Assembly (NCBI GenBank): GCA_016234555.1 | Contig: JACRBJ010000038.1 | Location: 1 to 55,890 of the forward strand | Direction: 5' to 3' | From: Chloroflexota bacterium | Lineage (GTDB): Bacteria; Chloroflexota; Anaerolineae; Anaerolineales; Villigracilaceae | Length of the DNA stretch: 55,890 nucleotides | Shown: piece after piece, positions 1-7,913 of the stretch | Position numbering within the stretch: position 1 is the first letter of the stretch | Layout of the letters: each line of letters opens with the position of its first letter | The notes under the pieces: generated by a model | What the model saw: the letters and a program-made list of their open reading frames with translations, nothing else | What the model was told of the DNA's origin: nothing | The model's database searches: none | Made by a program: the position numbers and the translations under genes

Positions 1-1880
1 AAACTTGACCTTGACCGTGCGTACCAGTGACCAGGAACTGTGATCGCCCGTCCCGTTTATCCCAGACCACGAGCGAACGCGCCAGTAATAGGTGCGTCCA
101 GGCAACAAGGGGATGGGCGATGTCTGTGTGGTTGATACATTCACAGTGATGCTGTTTGTGAAGGCGAGATTGGTCGCATACTGAACGTCATAGCTCTGCG
201 CCAAAGGATAAGTGGTGGCGGGACTGGTGGTGGTCACAGCCAGGGGTGGGTTCCACTTGAATACCTGCGCCACAGCGCTATCCACCACGGCGGCATTTGC
301 GGGGGCGGTCAGCACTGGAGGCTTGGGCGGGTTGGCGCTGGTGGTGAAAGTGAACGGCGCGGAGTAGTCGCCAGCATTCACCCCGTTGGCTTTGACTTTC
401 CAGGTGTAGACCGTGCTGGGAAGCAGGTCAATCAAAGGGGTGTAAACATAGGCGGGGCTCGAAATCGTCCCAGTATTGACGACCGTGGTTCCCTTCAAAA
501 TCTGCAGGGTGTAGCCCGTTGCGCCAGGCACTTCGTCCCATTCAAAGGTAGGACGTTTGTTGTCCAGCAATGCCCAGTTGACTGGCAGGTTCAGCACTGG
601 AGTTTCCAGCTTCGTACGGAAGGTGCGCGCCACCGTCCAGGCACTGGAACTTCCTGCGGCACCCGTTTCCGACCACGAGCGCACGCGCCAGTAATAAGTG
701 AGGTTGGGAAGGAAGGTTCCCGCGGGCAGGGATAACTGTGTACCGCTGCTTACGATCTCGACTGTGGAACCGCTGAAATAGTTGTTGGCTGCGTACTCGA
801 CCTCGAAGCTGGCGGCGGCGGGATAGGAGGTCGAGGGGACAGTGGTGGTCACAGCGGGAACTGGGTTCCACTTGAGGATTTGCACTGCGGCGCTATCCAA
901 AAGGGCATTACTGGCAGGCAGGGTCAGGGTGGGAACCTTGGGTGGGTTGGGGACAACCGTGAAAGTGAATGGGGTGGAAAAGTCGCTGGGGATCGTTCCG
1001 TTTGCCTTGACTTTCCAGGTGTAGGTTGTACCAGCGAGCAGATCAGCTTTGGGAACGTAGGAATGGAGCGGTGGAACGATTGTTCCCGTGTTGACGACAG
1101 TCGTTCCCTTCAAGATTTGCAGCGTATAGGAAGAAGCGCCGCTGACTTCTGTCCAGGTAAAAGTCGGGCGTTTAACCACCTGTGCGGCGTTGTCCACGGG
1201 CGAGGTCAGGTCAGGCGCGGGCAGCTTCGTGGTGATGGTTTCTGGCTTGACACGGAAGTTGCGCGTCAACGACCAGGCGCTGTGACTTCCATCCGCATCC
1301 GCACCAGACCACGAGCGGACGCGCCAATAGTAGGTGAGGTTCGGCGAAAGGGTTCCAGCAGCCAGACTCAACTGCGTCTCGCCAAGGGTATTGCTGTTTA
1401 CGACTTCGAAGGTGGAACCGCTAAACGCGCTGTTGGTTGAATACTCGACTTGGAAGCTTGCAGCAACCGGGGAGGTGGTGACCGGATTCCACTTGAGGGT
1501 TTGCGCCACAGCGCCATCCACAAGAAGCGCATTGGCTGGCGAGGTCAGGACGGGAACCGCAGGCGGGTTGGGACTGGTGGTGAAGGTGAAGGGCGCAGAG
1601 TAATCACCGGCGTTCGTCCCGTTTGCCTTGACCTTCCACGAATACAATGTGTCGGGGAGCAAGTCCACTGCGGGGGTATAAACATGGGCTGGCGCTGTGA
1701 TCGTGCCAGTGTTGACAACCGCAGTACCCTTCAGGATTTGCAGGGTGTACGTGGCTGCGCCTGGGACTGCGTCCCAGGTGAAGGTCGGGCGTTTGTTATC
1801 CAGCAGCGTCGAATTGGCAGGCAGGTTCAGGACGGGCGTCCCCAGCTTTGTGCGGAATGTAAACGGCGCTGACCAGGCGC
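1..1880 (-). repeat. Coding supra-repeat with about 615-621 bp period inside the giant surface gene
   Basis: The C-terminal part seen of the giant protein is built from an alternating pair of fibronectin-like units. One has the pattern 'KRPTFTW-(D/T)-E/A-V-(P/S)-GA-xx-YTLQILKGT', the other 'LTYYWRVRSWS'. Equivalent DNA points (GGCGGGTTGG-like) fall at about 326, 941 and 1562, giving spacings of 615 and 621 bp. Both are multiples of three, so the frame is kept. Similarity is evident at DNA level, which suggests fairly recent duplication or continuing recombination. The array runs off the left edge, so the copy number is unknown. Confidence 0.75.
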
Positions 1881-4800
1881 TGTATTGGTTCTGGTCATTA
1901 TATGCGCGGACTTTCCACGTGAAGGTGGTGTTGTCAGGCAATGGGGTCGTGAACGTATATTGGGATGTGCCAAGCCCCACCAGCGGATCGGGGTCGTCCA
2001 CCGTATTGAAGGTCTCGTTGTATCCCTGCGGCGAGGTGACGTTGATTTCGTAATGCCAGCCGGGGACAGCCAACGCCAGCACCTCGGAAGAGTCACTCCA
2101 GTCGAGGGTAGGAGTATTCGTTACAAGGGTATTTTTGGCAGGCAGCTTCAAGACGGGAACCGTGGGGGCAATACCTTTGCTGACAGTGTAAACCTCTCCG
2201 TCTGTATATGGATTGATGATGGCATGCGCTGCCAAATCGTAAATACTTGCTGTTCCAGGAACATCCAAGCGGATGGTACCATTTCCCTTGCCGGTATTGA
2301 CCGTGACAGTGTAGGTGTCGCCTGAACCAGTAACGCCTGTAACAGATACGCCTGTCAGGAGGGTACTGGTCAGTTTGAAGTCGGCTGTATCAACATCTGT
2401 TACGGCTTTAGAGAAGGTAACTGTGAAGTCAACACTTGAAGCGCTGGTAGGATTCGCAGAAGCAACAACAATTGATTTCACTGACGGATGCACTGTTTCG
2501 CGGTATACAGTCTCTTGAACGAAAATCGTCTTGGGTATCGTCTGTCCATTGAGTTTCTGCAAGGCAGCAGTGAAGACCGCCGGAGCCATTCGCGGGGTAC
2601 ATTCGACGCTTGCATTCAATTCGCCTGCATCCAGGGCCGCGAGAGCGTCGGAAATTCCGTCAATCGAGACAATCTTGATATCATTTCCGGGTAAGAGACC
2701 TCCATGATCTTTGATGGCCTGAATGGCGCCAAGGCCCATTTCGTCATTATGTGCAAATACACCTTGAATATTGGTGCTCTGCTGCAGCCAGGCGGCTATA
2801 ACCTGCCTACCTTCATCGCGGTCAAAGTTCGCGGTCTGGGAGCGGGTGATGGTAATTCCGCAACTTTTTACGATCTGTCGGAAGCCCGCCGCGCGATCTG
2901 TGGCTACCTCGGAGGGTGAACCCACCAACTCAACCACATTTTTGCTCGGGCTGCCCGCCAGCAGATTGCACATTTCCGTGCCGGCTTTGCGCCCTTCCTC
3001 CGTGAAATCGGTAGTAACATGGGTAGCATACAAAGTGTCTGAGGCGTTTACAGTACGGTCTTGCAAAATAACCATTTTGCCAGCCGCCTGGGCGGCTTGC
3101 AGGATGGATCCCCAGCCGTTCATTGTGGTCGGGGTGAGGACGATGACATTTACATCCGGGTCTTGAATGAACTGATTGAGCGCCCAAAGTTGGTTCGCCT
3201 GCTGGTACTGCCCAAAATAGCGTTTGAGGGGTAGCCCCTGTTGCTCAGCAGTATCTACGAAGGAGGCTGTATTGGTAGTACGCCACTCGTAGTCACTTTC
3301 AGGGCCCATCTGAATGAAACCGACAGACAATACAGATTGGCCTGTCAGGGTGTGTGTCTCGGTGTTCGCACCGTCGGTCATGCTGACCACTTGACCGGGC
3401 TGAAGATCGAAGCCGCCCAAGTCGAAGAGTAATGTGGTGTGCCCAATCGTGCCGCCGACTACCTGTGGACCAACACCCGCAACACTCGCTCCATCAATAG
3501 TCAAGCTGACAGAGTTACCCAGCGGCCATCCGTAGCCATGCAGTTTGTCCGCTGTGAAATCGGCTGAAAAATCGGGGGAGGAGATGATGTCATGATTGGG
3601 CTCGAATGCGTTTTGTCCAAACATAGTGCCGTTATTAATTCCGTCCCATTGCGCTGAATCCACCCAGGTATCAGCAATAATATCATGATCGGCAGTAAAG
3701 TCTGTCGACCAGTTGCCGCTGCCGTCTGCGGTTGCTTGATGATTGTTGGTGCAGCCGTTGTCCCAGCAGGCCCAAATTTCGACATCGCTGTTGGGCGCGG
3801 CAATGCCGCTGACGATATTGGCGGCGAGATCGAAACCTGTGATTTCGAGGCTGGTCACGGTGTAAGTCCTCGTGGTTCCCCCGCCGCTTATGCTGACGAT
3901 AAACCCGGATTCGATGTCGAACGCACCGGTCTCGAATAACGCATAGGTTTCACCAGAACCCCAGGGAGTTGTTTCCGTTACCGTTTTTGTGGTGGAGTAG
4001 TCGGTTGCCCCCGGCGCAGGGTTGTTAATGGACAGGCTGAGCAGGGTTCCCATCGGCCAGTCAAGAGCCGCGATAGTATCATCGTTTGTCCTGACCTGGA
4101 TGTGCGGGTTGGGCACATTCCAGTCATAAAAGGTCTGATCAGAATCGGAATCATACTCCGTCGCCCAGCCATTATCGCCTTGTTGCAGATCATGGTCTGC
4201 TGTGAAATCCACCGTCCATGTTCCAGCGGTGGCGGTTACGGAGCGGAAAATGCAGTTGCCGGGAATATTGACGCATACATCGACATTTGCGCCGGTATTC
4301 GCCGTGCCAGAGACCGTATCCGCAGCGACATTAAAAGATGTTACCTGAAATGCAGATACAGTGAGCGCCTTGGTGACCGGGGGACTGACGATATTTTGAG
4401 AAACTGAGACTACATCCCCGACTTCCAACTTAAAGCTGCCCATGTCGAATTCCGCGAGAGATTCGTTCGGGTCTTCGGTATTCCACGGGGCGTCTCCCAT
4501 TGTCGCGGTTGTGGTGTAATCCACGCTGCCCAAACCATTGGAGAGGTCATCAATCTCCAATTTCACTTCAATCCCCTTGGGCCACTTGCGCGCCTGGATC
4601 CAGTTATTCTGGACGCTCGCCAGTATAAATTGACATAAAGGATCAAGGCTGACGAAGTCGCAGCCGTAGTAACCAGAGTCGATCAGGGCGGCTTTGAGGT
4701 TGGTCTGGTCAACGGTGACGGTTGCGGTCGACCAGGCGGGAACATTGATACTGCCGTTGTAGTAGGTAGAATTGGATGTGGGGGGTTGATTATGAATAAA

Positions 4801-5781
4801 TGCGTGAGCCGCAGTGACGGTGTTATCCGCCAGAGTGCGGGTGTCCTTAAAGACGGTCATCGACTGCTTGCCATCAATGATGTACTGGACGGAGTCTCTT
4901 TCAGCGTCCTGTCCGGTAATCGCGTAGCTCGACACACCGCCATCTGTGGCAAATACATCGGCAATGGCGCGGGCAGTGCCATCATTTGGAGCCAGAATGA
5001 AAACATCGCCCTTGGTGCCAGTCGTCAGGTTGGTTGTAGCCAAAGTCCCAGCATTATTTGGATCCCAATCGGCAACGGCGATCTGAGCAAAAATTCCCTC
5101 TTGTTCCTCGCGAGTGAGGGTGGGCTTGTTTTGCTGGGCAACGGCTGCGCTTGAGTTCTGGATGACGAAAGTGCCATCGGCGATCTTGGGCTGCAGAACA
5201 CTCCAGGCACCTTGGAAGAACAGGAAAGCATTGTTGTCAGTGGCGGAGCCGGCATACAGATAAAGCGGCTTGCCGCTGCCTGCTCCAGCATGATCAACCA
5301 GATACTGGCCCTGTGCCTCGCCGACCCCAATACTGTCGAAGGTCACAAAGAAATTGAGGGCTGGGGTACCTGGGATGAGGCGGTCATAGGCGATGATCTT
5401 GAGGCTGGGTTTGGTCACCCGGGCTGCCGCGACGGTAATCGCTGCTGCGTCGCCATCTACCGGGCAGAGGATCAGAACCTTGATGTTTTTGGCTAGCAAC
5501 GAATTAACATTGGCGGCTTCTTGGACAGAATTGCCGTTACTGAAGAGAACTTGTGAGGTAATGCCAGCTGCCGTGAGGTCAGCCTCCAAGCGGGCTTTAT
5601 CCTGGTGCCAGCGTCCGTCATCACCGTCGGGCAGGACGATACCGACATCCACATAGACAACCGCAAGAGCTGGCTGCGGCGCTGCCCCGAAAAATTGACT
5701 TGCAATCAGGAAAAACAACACAATCATGCGCGCGCAAAATACCGCGGCATCTGCAAACTGTTGGGTCGATTTATTTTTCAT
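1..5781 (-). CDS. Giant exported mosaic protein with two periplasmic sugar-binding domains, beta-sandwich modules and fibronectin-like repeats (C-terminus beyond window)
   Basis: I read this frame triplet by triplet from ATG 5781-5779 to base 1 and found no stop in 1,927 codons; the gene is partial at its 3' end. The start follows GGGAGG with good spacing. Residues about 1-40 form a signal peptide. Residues about 40-350 resemble xylose-type ABC binding proteins (CPVDGDAAA, KIIAYDRLIPG, GSATDNNA, ITGQDAE, DGKQSMTVFKDTR). Residues about 385-820 hold two full beta-sandwich modules and the first half of a third (W-P-x-G start, 'DFTADHD' near the end). Residues about 820-1105 form a second binding domain like galactofuranose/ribose binders (VGFIQMGPESDYEWR, VIVLTPTTMNGW, HNDEMGLGAIQAI). 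Residues about 1105-1206 form another Ig-like domain, followed by fibronectin-like repeats to the edge. No sugar-transport permease or ATPase lies nearby. The domain calls are from recognised motifs; a role in extracellular glycan capture or sensing is inference. Confidence 0.85.
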   Translation of the reverse strand, partial: MKNKSTQQFADAAVFCARMIVLFFLIASQFFGAAPQPALAVVYVDVGIVLPDGDDGRWHQDKARLEADLTAAGITSQVLFSNGNSVQEAANVNSLLAKNIKVLILCPVDGDAAAITVAAARVTKPSLKIIAYDRLIPGTPALNFFVTFDSIGVGEAQGQYLVDHAGAGSGKPLYLYAGSATDNNAFLFFQGAWSVLQPKIADGTFVIQNSSAAVAQQNKPTLTREEQEGIFAQIAVADWDPNNAGTLATTNLTTGTKGDVFILAPNDGTARAIADVFATDGGVSSYAITGQDAERDSVQYIIDGKQSMTVFKDTRTLADNTVTAAHAFIHNQPPTSNSTYYNGSINVPAWSTATVTVDQTNLKAALIDSGYYGCDFVSLDPLCQFILASVQNNWIQARKWPKGIEVKLEIDDLSNGLGSVDYTTTATMGDAPWNTEDPNESLAEFDMGSFKLEVGDVVSVSQNIVSPPVTKALTVSAFQVTSFNVAADTVSGTANTGANVDVCVNIPGNCIFRSVTATAGTWTVDFTADHDLQQGDNGWATEYDSDSDQTFYDWNVPNPHIQVRTNDDTIAALDWPMGTLLSLSINNPAPGATDYSTTKTVTETTPWGSGETYALFETGAFDIESGFIVSISGGGTTRTYTVTSLEITGFDLAANIVSGIAAPNSDVEIWACWDNGCTNNHQATADGSGNWSTDFTADHDIIADTWVDSAQWDGINNGTMFGQNAFEPNHDIISSPDFSADFTADKLHGYGWPLGNSVSLTIDGASVAGVGPQVVGGTIGHTTLLFDLGGFDLQPGQVVSMTDGANTETHTLTGQSVLSVGFIQMGPESDYEWRTTNTASFVDTAEQQGLPLKRYFGQYQQANQLWALNQFIQDPDVNVIVLTPTTMNGWGSILQAAQAAGKMVILQDRTVNASDTLYATHVTTDFTEEGRKAGTEMCNLLAGSPSKNVVELVGSPSEVATDRAAGFRQIVKSCGITITRSQTANFDRDEGRQVIAAWLQQSTNIQGVFAHNDEMGLGAIQAIKDHGGLLPGNDIKIVSIDGISDALAALDAGELNASVECTPRMAPAVFTAALQKLNGQTIPKTIFVQETVYRETVHPSVKSIVVASANPTSASSVDFTVTFSKAVTDVDTADFKLTSTLLTGVSVTGVTGSGDTYTVTVNTGKGNGTIRLDVPGTASIYDLAAHAIINPYTDGEVYTVSKGIAPTVPVLKLPAKNTLVTNTPTLDWSDSSEVLALAVPGWHYEINVTSPQGYNETFNTVDDPDPLVGLGTSQYTFTTPLPDNTTFTWKVRAYNDQNQYSAWSAPFTFRTKLGTPVLNLPANSTLLDNKRPTFTWDAVPGAATYTLQILKGTAVVNTGTITAPAHVYTPAVDLLPDTLYSWKVKANGTNAGDYSAPFTFTTSPNPPAVPVLTSPANALLVDGAVAQTLKWNPVTTSPVAASFQVEYSTNSAFSGSTFEVVNSNTLGETQLSLAAGTLSPNLTYYWRVRSWSGADADGSHSAWSLTRNFRVKPETITTKLPAPDLTSPVDNAAQVVKRPTFTWTEVSGASSYTLQILKGTTVVNTGTIVPPLHSYVPKADLLAGTTYTWKVKANGTIPSDFSTPFTFTVVPNPPKVPTLTLPASNALLDSAAVQILKWNPVPAVTTTVPSTSYPAAASFEVEYAANNYFSGSTVEIVSSGTQLSLPAGTFLPNLTYYWRVRSWSETGAAGSSSAWTVARTFRTKLETPVLNLPVNWALLDNKRPTFEWDEVPGATGYTLQILKGTTVVNTGTISSPAYVYTPLIDLLPSTVYTWKVKANGVNAGDYSAPFTFTTSANPPKPPVLTAPANAAVVDSAVAQVFKWNPPLAVTTTSPATTYPLAQSYDVQYATNLAFTNSITVNVSTTQTSPIPLLPGRTYYWRVRSWSGINGTGDHSSWSLVRTVKVKF

Positions 5782-5830
5782 GTTTCCCTCCCGGAAACAA
5801 AGGTTTTGGATGGCAACCTGCTTGCGCCAT

Positions 5831-5847
5831 ACCTTCGACACGAAGGT
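5831..5847. repeat. Small perfect inverted repeat in leader of the giant gene
   Basis: ACCTTCG and CGAAGGT are separated by three bases. The hairpin lies about 50 bases before the start codon of the giant minus-strand gene, so it would form in its 5' untranslated RNA if transcription begins upstream of about 5850. Confidence 0.5.
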
Positions 5848-5867
5848 TTAAGGCGGGGACACTAAAC

Positions 5868-5897
5868 ATACCTGCCCGCAGTTCAAGCGGCAGGTAT
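5868..5897. repeat. Inverted repeat (possible operator or leader hairpin)
   Basis: ATACCTGCC at 5868-5876 and GGCAGGTAT at 5889-5897 are perfect complements, and the stem extends inward by CGC/GCG with one bulged base. No T-run follows on either side, so it is not a standard intrinsic terminator. Its position about 90 bp upstream of the giant gene fits an operator or a 5' RNA hairpin. Function is unknown. Confidence 0.5.
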
Positions 5898-6153
5898 ATA
5901 TGATGCAAAACTTGGTTGTTCACATAAAGGGGAAAAAGTTACCCCTCTCCCAAGTAGTTATAGACTAACATCTTTATATGGCGAATACTAGTGATGTTTG
6001 TCACTGTCTCATATTCATGATCAAGTGTGGGGTTCTTATTATGGTATGGTCGGTTGTCAATAACTACAATCTCGCCGAAAATGAAGATTATGACCAGCTT
6101 TGTTCATATGTCAAAAAGCTTCACGTATCCAAATCGATCACTTCCCAAGCAAC

Positions 6154-6570
6154 TCATTCCCTCCCCTTCTGTTCCATCAACTTCTCCACATCCACGTCAT
6201 AGTCGCCCCACTTGCTGCCGCTGGCGGTGGCGAAGTTCAACTGGTTGATCAGTTCCGATTGGGTTTCGGCTTTGCGGACGGTTTCGCGCCGTTTCTCGGC
6301 TGCATCGGTTGCGACACCGGCTTCGACCCTCCGCACAGACAGAATGCGGACTTCCTTCAAATCCCCAGCTTCATACGGGATGGTCTCTCCAGCCTGCCGA
6401 CTCATCAAGGCTCGCGCAAGCGGAGCATTCTCGTCGAGCAGACCGGACTTGAGGTCGGCTTGTTTGGATTCGACCAGGGTGAACTCCATCCGCTCGACCC
6501 CGCCAGACTGGTCAACAAGTTCGACAGATACCTTCGAGCCGCGAGTGATGGAAATGTTCTCTGCTTCCAT
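6154..6570 (-). CDS. GreA/GreB-family C-terminal domain protein lacking the coiled-coil
   Basis: The 138-residue protein matches the C-terminal FKBP-like domain of Gre factors (FTLVESKQADLKSGLLDENA, PLARALMSRQAGETI, VRILSV). That domain binds RNA polymerase near the secondary channel. The N-terminal coiled-coil that Gre factors insert into the channel is absent: the domain begins within about 15 residues of the start. A charged tail of about 45 residues follows instead. It may therefore bind polymerase without stimulating transcript cleavage, in the manner of Gre-like regulators such as Rnk; this is inference. A TATGAT box at 6582-6577 (minus) lies 6 nt before the ATG, suggesting a leaderless mRNA. 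It is divergent from udk. Confidence 0.75.
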   Translation of the reverse strand: MEAENISITRGSKVSVELVDQSGGVERMEFTLVESKQADLKSGLLDENAPLARALMSRQAGETIPYEAGDLKEVRILSVRRVEAGVATDAAEKRRETVRKAETQSELINQLNFATASGSKWGDYDVDVEKLMEQKGRE

Positions 6571-6606
6571 ATTTTTATCATATCACAATGGGCTATATAA
6601 TACCCT

Positions 6607-6656
6607 CGGTCACAAATTGCGCTTCCCGCAGGGTAAAAAGGCGCAATTTGTGACCG
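6607..6656. promoter_or_regulatory. 16-bp perfect inverted repeat between divergent genes
   Basis: CGGTCACAAATTGCGC at 6607-6622 is repeated in inverted orientation at 6641-6656, with 18 bases between. It lies between the divergent Gre-like gene and udk. The right arm covers the place expected for the udk -35 element (the TATAAT box is at 6664-6669). It could be a paired operator for a dimeric regulator, or a cruciform/RNA hairpin. No T-run follows, so a terminator is unlikely. Confidence 0.6.
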
Positions 6657-6663
6657 TGATGGG

Positions 6664-6669
6664 TATAAT
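6664..6669 (+). promoter_or_regulatory. -10 box of udk, suggesting a leaderless transcript
   Basis: A perfect TATAAT ends 7 nt before ATG 6677. Normal initiation about 7 nt downstream of a -10 box would put the transcript start at or next to the start codon. A matching -35 is not obvious. Confidence 0.55.
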
Positions 6670-6676
6670 CGGAGTC

Positions 6677-7297
6677 ATGAATGACACCCCATTGGTCATC
6701 GGCATCGCCGGCGGATCGGGATCGGGCAAGACAACGGTTGCCCAGGCAATCCTCAATCGCGTCGGGGCGGATCGAATTGCATATCTCCAGCACGACTCGT
6801 ATTACAAGGACCTGAGCGGACTGCCGCCCACACTGCGGCGGGATGTCAACTTCGACCATCCCAATTCATTGGAAACCGAATTGTTGATCAAGCACGTCGA
6901 GGCATTGCGCAACCACCAGGCTGTTGAGGTTCCGATCTACGATTTTTCCACCGACAGCCGCACCGACCGAACTTATACAGTGGCGTCGCGCGGCGTGATT
7001 TTGGTGGAGGGTGTGTTGATCTTCGTCGAACCCGAGTTGCGCAAACTGTTCGACGTCAAACTTTTCGTGGATGCAGATGCCGACATCCGCTTCATCCGCC
7101 GCCTGCGCCGCGACATCACTGAACGCGGACGCAGCACCGAGTCGGTCATCAAACAATACGAAGCAACCGTCCGCCCGATGCACCTGGAGTTCGTCGAGCC
7201 GTCCAAGCGCTATGCGGACGTCATCATCCCCGAAGGCGGGCACAACGTCGCCGCCCTCGACATGGTTGTGGCACGAATCGAATCGTTATTAAAGTAA
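6677..7297 (+). CDS. udk: Uridine kinase
   Basis: The 206-residue protein phosphorylates uridine and cytidine in pyrimidine salvage. The N-terminus has the Walker A loop GGSGSGKTT, followed by the substrate segment QHDSYYKD, the DHPNSLET region, and YDFSTDSRTDRT typical of the family. Length matches normal Udk (about 210). The frame is open far upstream, but ATG 6677 gives a standard N-terminus (MNDTPLVIGIAGGSGSGK). An in-frame ATG at 6659 would add six residues; neither has a well-spaced ribosome binding site, consistent with leaderless translation from the TATAAT at 6664. It is followed closely by ppiB. Confidence 0.93.
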   Translation: MNDTPLVIGIAGGSGSGKTTVAQAILNRVGADRIAYLQHDSYYKDLSGLPPTLRRDVNFDHPNSLETELLIKHVEALRNHQAVEVPIYDFSTDSRTDRTYTVASRGVILVEGVLIFVEPELRKLFDVKLFVDADADIRFIRRLRRDITERGRSTESVIKQYEATVRPMHLEFVEPSKRYADVIIPEGGHNVAALDMVVARIESLLK

Positions 7298-7312
7298 AAA
7301 GGAGACTACAGA

Positions 7313-7822
7313 ATGGCAAAACAATGGAGCACCCCACCTGCAATGCAGATCGACCCGAAGAAGCAATACAAGGCGCGCATGGAGACCGACAAAGGCACGA
7401 TGGTCATCGAACTGTTCGCAGACAAGACCCCGGTCACCGTCAACAATTTCGTCTTCCTCTCACGCGAAGGCTTTTACGACGGCGTCATCTTCCACCGCGT
7501 GATCGACAACTTCATGGCGCAGGGCGGCGACCCGACCGGCACCGGCAGGGGTGGACCCGGCTACAGGTTCGTGGATGAATTCCACCCCAGCCTGAAACAC
7601 GACAAGCAGGGCATCCTCTCGATGGCAAATGCGGGACCCGGCACCAACGGCTCGCAATTCTTCATCACACATGGACCAACACCGCATCTCAACGGCAGGC
7701 ACACGGTCTTCGGTCAGGTGGTGGAAGGACTCGACGTGCTAATGTCCATCCCGTCGCGCGATCCCGGCAACGTCAATGCTCCCGCTGTGAAGATCATCCG
7801 TGTCACCATCGAAGAAAGCTAA
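7313..7822 (+). CDS. ppiB: Peptidyl-prolyl cis-trans isomerase, cyclophilin type
   Basis: The 169-residue cyclophilin catalyses proline isomerisation during folding. Visible motifs are [19 protein letters not shown], with the catalytic arginine in FHRV, then [20 protein letters not shown] and [11 protein letters not shown], all in the expected order. There is no signal peptide, so the protein is cytoplasmic. AAAGGAG lies just upstream of ATG 7313, and the start is 15 bp after the udk stop, so the two are probably co-transcribed. Confidence 0.95.
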   Translation: MAKQWSTPPAMQIDPKKQYKARMETDKGTMVIELFADKTPVTVNNFVFLSREGFYDGVIFHRVIDNFMAQGGDPTGTGRGGPGYRFVDEFHPSLKHDKQGILSMANAGPGTNGSQFFITHGPTPHLNGRHTVFGQVVEGLDVLMSIPSRDPGNVNAPAVKIIRVTIEES

Positions 7823-7845
7823 TCGTTTAAAAGTTGAAAAGTCGA

Positions 7846-7913
7846 CAGGTTTGAAGGTTGAAACATTGAAAGAAACAGGGATGCAAAAATTGGACAACCA
7901 ACCTTCAAACCTG
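7846..7913. repeat. 15-bp perfect inverted repeat spanning the start of the VTT gene
   Basis: CAGGTTTGAAGGTTG at 7846-7860 pairs exactly with CAACCTTCAAACCTG at 7899-7913. The stem encloses the proposed ATG 7881 in a 38-base loop. The surrounding sequence is a low-complexity string of similar words (GTTTAAAAGTTG, GGTTTGAAGGTTG), suggesting local repeat-driven insertion. In RNA it could expose or mask the start codon. Confidence 0.6.

Larger units (their letters stand above)
5782..6153. other. Intergenic region upstream of the giant surface gene
   Basis: No convincing gene lies in these 372 bases; the short open frames here have no ribosome binding site and no recognisable product. The stretch carries two inverted repeats (5831-5847 and 5868-5897) in the 5' region of the minus-strand giant gene and is AT-rich from about 5900 to 6150. 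On the minus strand an AT-rich TATATA stretch lies just upstream of the second inverted repeat and could serve as a -10 region, but I cannot fix a promoter. Confidence 0.5.

Noticed and set aside
1..5781. Reading 1-5781 as a degraded region full of small genes
   Set aside because: Many short frames occur on both strands, but a single minus-strand frame is open throughout and encodes recognisable domains in order.
5978..6202. Short plus-strand frames in the intergenic region
   Set aside because: No ribosome binding site, no recognisable product, AT-rich and overlapping the Gre-like gene's end.
6212..6676. Upstream extension of the uridine kinase frame
   Set aside because: It runs antisense through the Gre-like gene and across the inverted repeat; uridine kinases start close to the P-loop, as ATG 6677 does.
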